Assembly: GCA_018647265.1 (NCBI GenBank)
Contig: JABGTK010000110.1
Span: 1-50,193 of the forward strand
Source of the DNA: Candidatus Neomarinimicrobiota bacterium
GTDB taxonomy: Bacteria; Fidelibacterota; Marinisomatia; Marinisomatales; TCS55
Reading direction: 5' to 3'
DNA: 50,193 nucleotides
Shown here: positions 9,430-18,467 of the stretch, piece by piece
How positions within the stretch are numbered: the stretch's first letter is position 1
Layout: every line of letters starts with the position of its first letter
The notes under the pieces: model-generated
What the model was told of the DNA's origin: nothing
What the model saw: only the letters and a program-made list of their open reading frames with translations
Databases searched by the model: none
Made by a program: the position numbers and the translations under genes

Positions 9430-10977
9430 ATGAAAAAAGTTGTTATTATTTGGTTCAGTTTGATCCTTTATTCCTGCAATAAGGAAATTAACCCACCCAA
9501 CATCGTCCTCTTCTTGGTAGATGACTTGGGTTGGCAGGATACGTCCGTTCCATTCTGGAGTGACACCACCCATTTTAACAAAAGATACAATACCCCCAAT
9601 ATGGAGCGGTTGGCGAAAGAAGGGATGAAATTCACCCAAGCCTATGCTACTAGTGTTTGTTCACCCACTCGCGTGAGCTTAATGACAGGCATGAATACAG
9701 CTCGGCATCGGGTGACGAATTGGACACTCCAAAAGGATAAGATTCAACCGATGGAGGTGAACCATCTAGACCTTGATTTCCCAAGGTGGAATATGAACGG
9801 GATCACGCCTGACTCTTCCATAAAAAATGCAATCCATGCAACTACATTACCCTCAATCCTTAAAGAAAATGGTTATAAAACAATCCATGTTGGTAAAGCC
9901 CATTTTGGTGCCATTGGTACACCTGCGGCAGATCCATTAAATATCGGTTTCGATGTAAATATTGCTGGCCATGCAGCAGGCGGTCCCGGGAGTTATCATG
10001 GTAAACGAAATTTCAGCGCTGAATGGCGGGGAGGCACCAACACCTGGGATGTGCCTGGACTTGAGAAATACCATGGTTCAGAAACAAACCTTACTGAAGC
10101 GTTAACAATGGAAGCCATAGATGTAATGGACAATGCTTATGAATCCAAACAACCATTCTTTTTATATATGTCCCATTATACGGTTCACACCCCAATTGAA
10201 TCGGATGACCGGTTTCTTCATAAATATATTGATCAAGGACTGCACCCCACGGAAGCAAAATATGCATCCATGGTGGAAAGTATGGACCAAAGTTTAGGTG
10301 ACCTCATGGATTACCTTGAGGATAAAAATCTTGTTCAAAATACGATTATTATTTTTATGTCGGATAACGGTGGCCTAAGTGCTGTCGCTCGTGGTGGGGA
10401 AAAGCATTCCCATAATTATCCACTTTCCAGTGGAAAAGGATCAGCTAGAGAAGGGGGCATCCGTGAGCCCATGATTGTGAAATGGCCTGGAGTGGTTGAC
10501 GCGGGATCTACCAGTCATAATTATTTAATTATTGAAGATTTTTTTCCAACCATTTTATTTATGGCGGGGATCAAGAATTTCGAAACAGTTCAACCTATAG
10601 ATGGACAAAGTTTTATACCAATGCTGAAACAAATTGTTACAACATCAACTGATCGACCTTTGGTCTGGCATTATCCAAATGAATGGGGACCCTCCGGACC
10701 AGGGATTGGTGCAACCAGCACAATTCGGAAAGGGGATTGGAAAATGATTTATTATCATTTGGATCAGAGCTTTGAATTATTCAACCTGAAAGCCGATATT
10801 AGCGAAACAGATAATTTGATGGAAAAAGAACCGGAAAAGTTGAAAGAATTGGCTAAAGAGTTAACCGATTATTTGATTAATGTAGATGCACAAATGCCAT
10901 CACATAAGAAAACAGGTATACAAATTCCATTCCCATTAGAAATCCTATCAAATAATAAGAAAACAATACAATTATGA
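9430..10977 (+). CDS. S1-family sulfatase lipoprotein (CSPTR motif)
   Basis: Formylglycine sulfatase with a lipobox cysteine at residue 16 (LYSC), so membrane-anchored after export. Metal-site motif VDDLGWQDTSVPF follows the signal, and the catalytic signature C-S-P-T-R is at residues 77-81 within TSVCSPTRVSLMTG. Later signatures HVGKAHFG, SDNGGLS and the AREGGIREP region fit the family. The length of 515 aa is normal and no binding module is attached. It begins right after the lut relics and overlaps the following sialidase-esterase gene by 4 bp (ATGA), so translation is probably coupled. It differs markedly from the two sulfatases upstream, which suggests another sulfate position or sugar. 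Substrate not determinable here. Confidence 0.92.
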   Translation: MKKVVIIWFSLILYSCNKEINPPNIVLFLVDDLGWQDTSVPFWSDTTHFNKRYNTPNMERLAKEGMKFTQAYATSVCSPTRVSLMTGMNTARHRVTNWTLQKDKIQPMEVNHLDLDFPRWNMNGITPDSSIKNAIHATTLPSILKENGYKTIHVGKAHFGAIGTPAADPLNIGFDVNIAGHAAGGPGSYHGKRNFSAEWRGGTNTWDVPGLEKYHGSETNLTEALTMEAIDVMDNAYESKQPFFLYMSHYTVHTPIESDDRFLHKYIDQGLHPTEAKYASMVESMDQSLGDLMDYLEDKNLVQNTIIIFMSDNGGLSAVARGGEKHSHNYPLSSGKGSAREGGIREPMIVKWPGVVDAGSTSHNYLIIEDFFPTILFMAGIKNFETVQPIDGQSFIPMLKQIVTTSTDRPLVWHYPNEWGPSGPGIGATSTIRKGDWKMIYYHLDQSFELFNLKADISETDNLMEKEPEKLKELAKELTDYLINVDAQMPSHKKTGIQIPFPLEILSNNKKTIQL

Positions 10978-12695
10978 AAAAAATATTTATTCTGTTTTTG
11001 TCCATTTGTGCTTTTGCCCAAAACGAAAAGCCAAAGTTGGCAAATGGAATTACATTATACCAAGATTTATTTAATACTTCCATGGTTGAAGGTGTTGCTT
11101 GTTATCGAATTCCTGCTATTGTTACGGCACCAAATGGTGATTTGATTGTAGCCATTGATGAGCGCGTTCCATCTTGTGCAGATTTGAGGGGAAGTGACGA
11201 TATCAATATCGTTGCACGAAGGAGTAGCGATAATGGAAAAACTTGGTCCAAGGTTGAAACAGTAGTTGATTTTTCTCTTGGGCTATCCGCTTCTGATCCT
11301 TCAATGATCGTTGATAAGGTTACAGGTGAAATATTTTTATTCTATAATTACATGGACTTTGAGAATGAAAAGGACATCTATTATTTGCATGTGGTAAAAA
11401 GTAAAGATAATGGAACATCCTGGGGTGAACCTGTAGATATTACATCTCAAATCACCAAGCCGGAATGGCACCACGATTTTAAGTTTATTACTTCTGGTCG
11501 CGGTATCCAAACTCGCTCGGGAAAACTGCTCCATACAATCGTAAACTTGAAAAATGGACTTCATGTTTTTGGTAGTGATGACCATGGTAAATCTTGGTAT
11601 TTGATCGATACGGCGATCCTGCCAGGTGACGAATCTAAGATTGTTGAATTAGAGGATGGTCGATGGATGATTAATTCTCGTGTAAATAAATCTGGTATAC
11701 GCTATTCACATATTTCCGCTGATAAAGGAAAAACTTGGACTTCAAAAGCAGAACGTGAACTTATTGATCCCGGGTGTAACGGAAGTATTATTCGTTACAC
11801 TTCGATTAGTGATAGTTATAAAAAGAACCGATTATTGTTCTCCAACGCAAAAATGACAAAGGGCCGAAAAAATTTGACTGTAAGGATGAGCTATGATGAA
11901 GGAGAGACTTGGACTGAAGGAAAAACCATTTATCCAGGCGGATCGGCATATTCTTCTTTAACCGTTTTAGATAATGGTGACATAGGGCTTTTCTTTGAAA
12001 AAGATGATTATACTGAAAATGTATTTGTCAGTTTCTCATTAGAATGGCTCACCGATGGCGCGGATAAATATGTAAATCCCCAACAGCGTAAATATTCTAA
12101 TCATTACTACAATCGAAAGGCGCTTTTTGAAAGTAAGCCCGATACAGAAAATGAAATCATATTTTTAGGAAACAGTATAACAGAAGGTGGGCATTGGTCG
12201 GAATTATTCCCGGATAAAAATGCAATTAACAGGGGAATTAGCGGCGATGTTACCGATGGCATTTTAAATCGACTAGAAGAAGTCACATCTTCTAACCCCC
12301 GAAAAATATTTTTAATGATTGGGACAAATGATTTAGCAAGGGGGAGAAGTGTCTCTTATGTTTCAAATCATTGTAGAAAAATCGTTGAAAATATTTTATC
12401 CGTATCAGGCGGAACAGAAATATATATCCAAAGTGTACTTCCTGTTAATCCAACAATTGGGGGAAAGTTTTCTGGACACAAGAGTAAGAAAAATGAAATT
12501 CTTGCTGTGAACAAAAATATAAAATCAATGGCCAAAGAATTGGGAGTTATATATATTAATCTTCACGGTCCATTCAGCAATTCTAGAGGATTCTTAAAAC
12601 CTCAATATACCCATGATGGATTACATCTAAGTGACAAGGGATATTTGAAGTGGAAAAAAGTCATTCAAAAATATGTGAATAAGGATCAGAAGTAA
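10974..12695 (+). CDS. Sialidase (GH33-type) fused to an SGNH esterase domain
   Basis: Two-domain exported enzyme. Signal peptide MKKIFILFLSICAFA is cleaved probably before Q16. Residues about 30-370 are an exo-alpha-sialidase: YRIP arginine motif (about 44-47), Asp-boxes SSDNGKTW, SKDNGTSW, SADKGKTW and SYDEGETW, the PGDESKIVE acidic segment and the GGSAYSSL tyrosine. Residues about 393-573 are an SGNH/GDSL hydrolase: FLGNSITEG with Ser about 401, GISGDVT, IGTNDL, and YTHDGLHLS with the Asp-His pair. The likely role is to remove sialic acid and acetyl groups, perhaps on O-acetylated sialates, in one polypeptide. It overlaps the sulfatase before it by 4 bp, and GH29 follows 6 bp after. The domain assignment is firm; the coupled activity is inference. 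Confidence 0.88.
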   Translation: MKKIFILFLSICAFAQNEKPKLANGITLYQDLFNTSMVEGVACYRIPAIVTAPNGDLIVAIDERVPSCADLRGSDDINIVARRSSDNGKTWSKVETVVDFSLGLSASDPSMIVDKVTGEIFLFYNYMDFENEKDIYYLHVVKSKDNGTSWGEPVDITSQITKPEWHHDFKFITSGRGIQTRSGKLLHTIVNLKNGLHVFGSDDHGKSWYLIDTAILPGDESKIVELEDGRWMINSRVNKSGIRYSHISADKGKTWTSKAERELIDPGCNGSIIRYTSISDSYKKNRLLFSNAKMTKGRKNLTVRMSYDEGETWTEGKTIYPGGSAYSSLTVLDNGDIGLFFEKDDYTENVFVSFSLEWLTDGADKYVNPQQRKYSNHYYNRKALFESKPDTENEIIFLGNSITEGGHWSELFPDKNAINRGISGDVTDGILNRLEEVTSSNPRKIFLMIGTNDLARGRSVSYVSNHCRKIVENILSVSGGTEIYIQSVLPVNPTIGGKFSGHKSKKNEILAVNKNIKSMAKELGVIYINLHGPFSNSRGFLKPQYTHDGLHLSDKGYLKWKKVIQKYVNKDQK

Positions 12696-12701
12696 GATTC
12701 A

Positions 12702-14165
12702 ATGTTTATGAAAAAGATTATTTTACTATTATCTGTTTTTCTATTCAGCTGCCAAACTAAAATAGTTGCGCCGCCAGAACCGGTCTATCCTTTACCGTCC
12801 CAGAGGCAATTGAATTGGCAGGAATTAGAATTTTATGCATTCATCCATTTTAATATGAATACTTTTACCGATATGGAATGGGGTAGCGGTGGCGAAAGTC
12901 CTTCTCAATTTAATCCCACTAATTTGGATAGTCGTCAATGGGCAAAAACATTTAAAGATGCGGGAATGAGAGGCATCATCATTACGGCTAAACATCATGA
13001 TGGTTTCTGTCTTTGGCCATCAAAATATACCGAACACTCCGTAAAAAATTCCCCATGGAGAAATGGTCAAGGTGACCTTATTCGCGAATTGGCGGATGCT
13101 TGTAAGGAATTCGGATTAAAGTTGGGCATTTATTATTCACCTTGGGACAGGAATCATGCTGACTATGGCAAACAGGAATATTTGACTTACATGCGCAATC
13201 AGTTGAATGAATTACTAACTAATTACGGTGATATTTTTGAAGTATGGTTTGACGGCGCCAATGGTGGTACAGGGTATTACGGTGGTGCTAACGAGGAGAG
13301 ACGAGTAGATAAAAGGGGATATTACGATTGGGGAAAAACCTTTGCACTTGTTAGAGAACTTCAGCCTAATGCAGTCATTTTTGGTGATGCTGGACTGGAT
13401 GTCCGATGGGTGGGAAATGAAAGAGGATTTGCCTATCCAACCACATGGTCCAATCTCATGCGGGATTCGGTTTATGCTGGTATGCCTGAATATTCAAAAA
13501 TGTATTCGGCAGGGCAGGAGAATGGCTCCCATTGGGTACCAGCAGAGGTGGATGTATCCATCCGACCGGGATGGTATTACCACCCGGAGCAGGATGATAA
13601 AGTCAAATTATTGCCAAAGCTCATGGATATTTATTATGAATCTGTGGGACGGAATGGATCATTGTTGCTGAATTTCCCAGTAGATATACGTGGAATAGTT
13701 CATGAGAATGATGCGAAACAATTAAAGAAAATGGCTGAGCAAATTCGTAAAGATTTTGCGTTTGATTTAGTAAAAGGGAAAAATGTTTCCGCCACAAATT
13801 TTCGTGGGGATGGGTATGAACCTAAATTGGTAGTTGATGGTAAAAAAGACTCTTATTGGACAACAGAAGACAATGTTATTCAATCCAGTTTAACGATTGA
13901 ATTCGAAGAAAAAACCACATTTAATCGATTTATGATTCAGGAATATATCCAACTCGGGCAGCGCGTGAAATCATTTTCAATTGAAGTCAAGAATGAAGTG
14001 GGATGGAAAGAAATCGATCGCCAGACAACGATTGGCTATAAACGAATTCTAAGATTTTCTGATGAAATAGGAACAGCTATTCGCATCAATATTTTTGATG
14101 CAAAGGCATGCCCCGCTATTTCGAATGTCGAAGTTTACCATGCGCCGGAATTAATCGATGAATAG
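12702..14165 (+). CDS. GH29 alpha-L-fucosidase with C-terminal discoidin-like domain
   Basis: Retaining alpha-L-fucosidase lipoprotein (lipobox FLFSC, C17). An in-frame ATG at 12708 (MKKIILLL) is an equally plausible start. The catalytic barrel carries IHFNMNTFTDMEWG, ITAKHHDGFCLWPS and the nucleophile Asp about 184 in EVWFDGANGG. The NMNTFTDMEW and WFDGANGG spellings look like the GH29-B group that acts on branched alpha-1,3/1,4-fucose (Lewis-type), but this is judgement by eye. About residues 355-480 form an F5/8 C-like domain; it lacks the CPxWH ending seen on other modules of this locus and so belongs to a different subtype. It overlaps the next sulfatase by 8 bp. Confidence 0.92.
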   Translation: MFMKKIILLLSVFLFSCQTKIVAPPEPVYPLPSQRQLNWQELEFYAFIHFNMNTFTDMEWGSGGESPSQFNPTNLDSRQWAKTFKDAGMRGIIITAKHHDGFCLWPSKYTEHSVKNSPWRNGQGDLIRELADACKEFGLKLGIYYSPWDRNHADYGKQEYLTYMRNQLNELLTNYGDIFEVWFDGANGGTGYYGGANEERRVDKRGYYDWGKTFALVRELQPNAVIFGDAGLDVRWVGNERGFAYPTTWSNLMRDSVYAGMPEYSKMYSAGQENGSHWVPAEVDVSIRPGWYYHPEQDDKVKLLPKLMDIYYESVGRNGSLLLNFPVDIRGIVHENDAKQLKKMAEQIRKDFAFDLVKGKNVSATNFRGDGYEPKLVVDGKKDSYWTTEDNVIQSSLTIEFEEKTTFNRFMIQEYIQLGQRVKSFSIEVKNEVGWKEIDRQTTIGYKRILRFSDEIGTAIRINIFDAKACPAISNVEVYHAPELIDE

Positions 14166-15693
14166 AAAAAAAACAATATTAATCCTTTGGTCTCTTTTAG
14201 TTGCATTTTTTCACGTGTCTTGTATGAAGGGGCAAGCACCAAAACGACCCAATATCATTTTCATTATGACAGATGACCATTCCTACCAAACGTTGAGTGC
14301 GTATGATGATCGATTTATTCAAACTCCCAATCTAGATCGCATCGCCAAAGAGGGCGTTCTATTCATGAATAGTTTTGTAGCCAATTCAATCTGCGCCCCT
14401 AGTCGCGCCACCATTCTTACGGGTAAATATAGTCACAAAAATGGGCAATTGGATAACCGGACTCGTTTTGATAGTAGCCAGGTAACATTCCCAAAACTAT
14501 TGCGCGACTCGGGGTATGAAACAGCTATTGTTGGGAAATGGCATTTACGCAGTGAGCCTACAGGGTTTGACCATTGGGAAGTATTGATTGGCCAAGGAGA
14601 TTATTATAATTCCGATTTTATTAAGAATGGTGAACATAAAAGTTCTGAAGGTTACGTTACGGACGTTATTACTGATAAAAGTATCAATTGGCTAAAGAAT
14701 CGAAATAAAGAAAAGCCATTTTCACTCCTTGTTCATCATAAGGCAACACACCGAATCTGGATGCCAGATACGGCCCTTTTTGATTTATTCAAAGGTGTTG
14801 ATTTTGAAATCCCTGGAAACTTTTTTGATAATTATGAGGGTAGAGAAGCCGCCGCCGCCCATATTATGGGAATTGATAAAGACATGGATTTAGTCTATGA
14901 TCTAAAAATGCTAGATGAGGGAGAGCTGCAAACCAAATATAGAAAATCCTATGAAAGGATTATTGCACAACTTTCACCAGTCCAGCGAAAAGCTTGGGAT
15001 AATTATTATCAACCGATCCTTGATGAATTCAAAAATGCAGATTTAAAAGGGAAAGCGTTGGCCCTGTGGAAATACCAAAGGTATATGCAAGATTACCTTC
15101 AGTGTGTTCAATCGGTAGATAATAATGTGGGCAGATTATTGGACTATTTGGATGAAAGCGGTTTAGCTGAAAATACAATTGTTGTTTATACATCGGACCA
15201 AGGCTTTTACATGGGTGAACATGGTTGGTTCGATAAACGTTTTATGTATGAGGAATCTTTGCGAACTCCATTGCTTATGCGATTTCCCGATGAGTATGGT
15301 ATCCGAGGCAGTAAGATAGCCCTAATGGTTCAAAATATTGATTATGCCCCCACCTTGCTCGATTACGCAGGCATTGAAATTCCTGAGGAGATGCAAGGCC
15401 TTTCAATGAAACCAATACTGGAGGGTGAATCAATCCAATGGCGCGATGCGATCTATTACCATTATTATGAATTTCCCAATGAGCATGGTGTTAAAATGCA
15501 TTATGGGATTCGAACCGATCGATATAAACTGATTCATTTTTATGAAGATATTGACGTATGGGAGTTGTACGATTTGGAAAATGATCCAAGTGAAATGAAG
15601 AATATTTATAGTGATTCTGATTACATTGATATAATAAAAATGCTAAAAATAAAATTGAATGATTTGGAAAAAAACATTGGTGTAGATATTTAG
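14158..15693 (+). CDS. S1-family sulfatase, N-acetylglucosamine-6-sulfatase-like (CAPSR motif)
   Basis: Lipoprotein sulfatase (lipobox VSC, C22) with metal motif MTDDHSYQTLSAY and the formylglycine signature C-A-P-S-R at residues 79-83 in NSICAPSRATILTGKYSH. The NSIC-x-PSRA-x-ILTGKYSHKNG spelling and the later SDQGFYMGEHGWFDKRFMYEES block are typical of the group that includes GlcNAc-6-sulfatases (S1_11 and relatives). This would fit a 6-sulfated GlcNAc on mucin or N-glycan antennae. 511 aa is normal. Its ATG lies within the end of the GH29 gene (8-bp overlap), and a clear Shine-Dalgarno for the next gene sits immediately after its stop. The substrate call is inference; the enzyme class is secure. 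Confidence 0.9.
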   Translation: MNRKKTILILWSLLVAFFHVSCMKGQAPKRPNIIFIMTDDHSYQTLSAYDDRFIQTPNLDRIAKEGVLFMNSFVANSICAPSRATILTGKYSHKNGQLDNRTRFDSSQVTFPKLLRDSGYETAIVGKWHLRSEPTGFDHWEVLIGQGDYYNSDFIKNGEHKSSEGYVTDVITDKSINWLKNRNKEKPFSLLVHHKATHRIWMPDTALFDLFKGVDFEIPGNFFDNYEGREAAAAHIMGIDKDMDLVYDLKMLDEGELQTKYRKSYERIIAQLSPVQRKAWDNYYQPILDEFKNADLKGKALALWKYQRYMQDYLQCVQSVDNNVGRLLDYLDESGLAENTIVVYTSDQGFYMGEHGWFDKRFMYEESLRTPLLMRFPDEYGIRGSKIALMVQNIDYAPTLLDYAGIEIPEEMQGLSMKPILEGESIQWRDAIYYHYYEFPNEHGVKMHYGIRTDRYKLIHFYEDIDVWELYDLENDPSEMKNIYSDSDYIDIIKMLKIKLNDLEKNIGVDI

Positions 15694-15704
15694 AAGGAGA
15701 GAGA

Positions 15705-17087
15705 ATGAAGCAGAAAATATTTTATCAATTAGCGGTGTTCCAAATTTTGTTCACTGGTTTAACCGGACAAAATAACGATGGTTGGAAACCATTATTTGAC
15801 GGTGTGAGTTTGGATGGTTGGAATCAAAAAGGCGGGCAGGCTATTTATGAAGTGAATGATAAAATGATTGTGGGTAAGACTGTAGCCAATTCACCTAATA
15901 GTTTTCTCTGCTCGAATGAAACTTATTCCGATTTTATCCTGGAGTATGAGGTATTTGTGGATGCTGAACTTAATTCCGGCGTTCAGATTCGCAGCAACAG
16001 TTTTGAGAATTACCGTAATGGAAGGGTGCATGGATACCAAGTTGAGGTGGACCCAACACCAAGGGCATTTACGGGTGGGATTTATGATGAATCCCGGAGG
16101 GGATGGATATACCCCTTGTCTCGAAACGAAAAGGGACTTGCAGCTTTTAAAAATGGAATGTGGAATCATTTTCGAGTTGAAGCTGTGGGAAATACAATTC
16201 GGACGTGGGTTAATGGAATAATGTGTGTGAATTTGGTAGATGAATTGACGGATTCTGGTTTCATTGGTCTGCAAGTTCATTCTATATATTCTCCTGAATT
16301 GGTGGGGCGAATTGTCAAATGGCGAAATATTCGGATCAAAACTAAAAATCTAGGAATCGACCGTAAATCTGTTGACCCCCAAGTGGATGAAATAAGTTTT
16401 TTAAACAATAAGCTCACCGAAATAGAAAAAAGAAAAGGATGGCGTCTTCTATTTGATGGCCAATCTATGAAGGGGTGGCGCGGTGCCAAATTGAATCATT
16501 TTCCTAAAAAGGGATGGCAAGTCAAAAAAGGTGAATTAACTGTGATTGCGACAGACGGAGGTGAATCCACGGGTCCCGGCGATATTATTACCAAAGATCT
16601 ATTTAGTGATTTCGAATTAGTATTGGATTTCAATATCACCGAGGGTGCTAATAGCGGAATCAAATATTTTGTGGACCCGGAGTTAAATAAAGCAGTGGGA
16701 TCGGCCATTGGGTGTGAATTCCAAATTCTCGACGATAAGAAACATCCGGACGCTAAAAAAGGAATCGCCGGAAATCGAACGGTGGGATCACTCTATGATC
16801 TTATGGCGGCAGAAGGGTTAACGATTGCGGGACGGGGAAAACAATTTAAGGGTGTGGGTGCATGGAATAGGGCCCGGATCGTATCCAAAAACGGCCATGT
16901 GGAACATTGGTTAAATGGTGAAAAAGTTCTGGAATATGACCGCTTTTCACAAATGTTCAGAGCTCTTGTTTCGGGGAGTAAATATGCCAAATGGCCGGAC
17001 TTTGGACAATGGCCAAAGGGGCACATCCTGTTGCAGGACCACGGCGATACAGTCCATTTTCGAAATATTAAAATCCGGGAGTTATAA
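15705..17087 (+). CDS. Tandem DUF1080 (3-keto-glycoside hydrolase-like) protein
   Basis: Exported protein (signal MKQKIFYQLAVFQILFTGLTG) with two DUF1080 jelly-roll domains in a row. Domain one (about 25-215) has WKPLFDGVSLDGWNQKG, NSGVQIRSNS and VHGYQVEVD. Domain two (about 245-460) has WRLLFDGQSMKGWRG, NSGIKYFVD, GCEFQILDD and a terminal ILLQDHGD-x3-FRNIKIREL. Some DUF1080 proteins are now known to split 3-keto-glycosides formed by Gfo/Idh/MocA dehydrogenases, and two such dehydrogenases follow directly (1 and 17 bp gaps), strong context for that role. A good Shine-Dalgarno (AAGGAG at 15693-15698) precedes the ATG. In the second domain a Lys-rich GKQFKGVGAWN stretch is typical of the family. 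Actual substrate is unknown. Confidence 0.88.
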   Translation: MKQKIFYQLAVFQILFTGLTGQNNDGWKPLFDGVSLDGWNQKGGQAIYEVNDKMIVGKTVANSPNSFLCSNETYSDFILEYEVFVDAELNSGVQIRSNSFENYRNGRVHGYQVEVDPTPRAFTGGIYDESRRGWIYPLSRNEKGLAAFKNGMWNHFRVEAVGNTIRTWVNGIMCVNLVDELTDSGFIGLQVHSIYSPELVGRIVKWRNIRIKTKNLGIDRKSVDPQVDEISFLNNKLTEIEKRKGWRLLFDGQSMKGWRGAKLNHFPKKGWQVKKGELTVIATDGGESTGPGDIITKDLFSDFELVLDFNITEGANSGIKYFVDPELNKAVGSAIGCEFQILDDKKHPDAKKGIAGNRTVGSLYDLMAAEGLTIAGRGKQFKGVGAWNRARIVSKNGHVEHWLNGEKVLEYDRFSQMFRALVSGSKYAKWPDFGQWPKGHILLQDHGDTVHFRNIKIREL

Positions 17088-17088
17088 A

Positions 17089-18450
17089 ATGGGTAAAAAA
17101 ATGAAAAAAGATATTTCTCGTAGATCATTTATTAAAACCACAAGCTTAGGGTCGGTTGGTTTGGCCAGTGGCGTTGTAATGCTACCATCAAGTGCGAAGT
17201 CCTATGGGAATATTATGGGCTCAAATGATAGAATCAATATTGCCATCCAAGGTTTAGGGCGACGATTAGGTGGTTACGTGGAATCAATTGAAAGAAAAGA
17301 AAGCAATGTTCGTTTATTGTATTTATGTGATGTAATGGAAAGCCAAAGAGAAAAAGCATCTAAGCGATTTGAAGGTAAAATAACCAATAAACCCATACTC
17401 GAAAATGATATTCGAATCGTATTAGAAGATAAAGACTTAGATGCTGTTTTTATGGCAACGCCAGACCATTGGCATACTCCGGGGGCCATCATGGCTATGA
17501 AGGCGGGTAAACATGTCTATTTAGAAAAACCATGCAGCCATAACCCTGAAGAGAATGAACAAGTTGTTTACTGTCAGAAAAAATACAACAAAGTTGTTCA
17601 AATGGGTAATCAACAAAGATCATCTCTGGAATCTGCAGAAATAATCAAGGAAATTCACGATGGAATCATTGGAGTAACTTATAAAGCGATTGCTTATTAC
17701 ACCAATAAAAGGGGTGAAGTCCCTGTGCCCGAAAAGGCACCGCCACCAACAGGATTAGATTGGGAACTTTTTCAAGGGCCATCCCCTAGAAAAAAATATA
17801 TGCATGATACATGGGATTATAACTGGCATTGGTACGGTTGGGATTTTGGGACTGCGGAAATGGGAAATAATGCCACCCATGAATTAGATATTGCCCGTTG
17901 GGCTTTAGATGTAGGCTATCCGAAACAAGTTGACGTTTACTCCGGTAAATTTCAGCATGTGAATGATGGGTGGGATATGTATGACACCATGGAAGCCACA
18001 TTCAAATTTTCCAATAAAAAAGTGATTCAATGGGATGGGAATAGCCGGAATGGTTTCAAAAAATATCCGAAGGGCAGGGGGACTATTATTTATGGTTCTG
18101 AAGGATCTGTATTTCTGGATCGTGGGGGATATGAATTGTTTGATTTAAAAGGTGAATTAATCAAAGAAAAAATAATAGATGGGAAAGAAAGCGGTGTTGC
18201 CCTTGGGGGTGGCGGAAGTCTTTCTACAAGGCATGCAGTTAACTTTTTTGAAACAATAAGAGGAAAAGAAAAATTGAATTCCCCAATTGATGAAGGTGCT
18301 GTTTCTCAAATGTTAACCCATTATGCCAATATTTCATCAAGAATTGGAAAGTCTATAAATATTAATCAAATCAATGGCAAAGTAGTTGATCGCGGTGCAA
18401 TGAAATTATGGACGCGAGAATATGAACCGGGCTGGAAGCCAAAAGTATAA
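17089..18450 (+). CDS. Tat-exported Gfo/Idh/MocA oxidoreductase
   Basis: NAD(P)-dependent oxidoreductase with a twin-arginine leader (ISRRSFIKTTSLG), so it is exported folded with its cofactor. Starts at 17089 or 17101 are both compatible; the frame is open upstream to 16915, but that part is inside the DUF1080 gene. The Rossmann motif IAIQGLGRRLGG and the substrate lysine motif VYLEKPCSHN are present, plus MGNQQRSS and a long C-terminal sheet domain with WDFGTAEMGNNATHELDIARWA. The likely role is to oxidise a sugar hydroxyl to a keto sugar for the adjacent DUF1080 hydrolase, or the reverse. About 453 aa, usual for exported members. It is 1 bp from the previous stop, so tightly coupled. Confidence 0.9.
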   Translation: MGKKMKKDISRRSFIKTTSLGSVGLASGVVMLPSSAKSYGNIMGSNDRINIAIQGLGRRLGGYVESIERKESNVRLLYLCDVMESQREKASKRFEGKITNKPILENDIRIVLEDKDLDAVFMATPDHWHTPGAIMAMKAGKHVYLEKPCSHNPEENEQVVYCQKKYNKVVQMGNQQRSSLESAEIIKEIHDGIIGVTYKAIAYYTNKRGEVPVPEKAPPPTGLDWELFQGPSPRKKYMHDTWDYNWHWYGWDFGTAEMGNNATHELDIARWALDVGYPKQVDVYSGKFQHVNDGWDMYDTMEATFKFSNKKVIQWDGNSRNGFKKYPKGRGTIIYGSEGSVFLDRGGYELFDLKGELIKEKIIDGKESGVALGGGGSLSTRHAVNFFETIRGKEKLNSPIDEGAVSQMLTHYANISSRIGKSININQINGKVVDRGAMKLWTREYEPGWKPKV

Positions 18451-18467
18451 TCAGAGAAAAAATCAAT

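Noticed and set aside
14212-14217. CACGTG inside the sulfatase gene as a third operator
   Set aside because: It lies in the coding sequence of the signal peptide and matches only six to seven bases of the word.
16915-17088. N-terminal extension of the first Gfo/Idh/MocA gene
   Set aside because: This part overlaps the DUF1080 coding region in another frame; the twin-arginine leader begins only after 17089.
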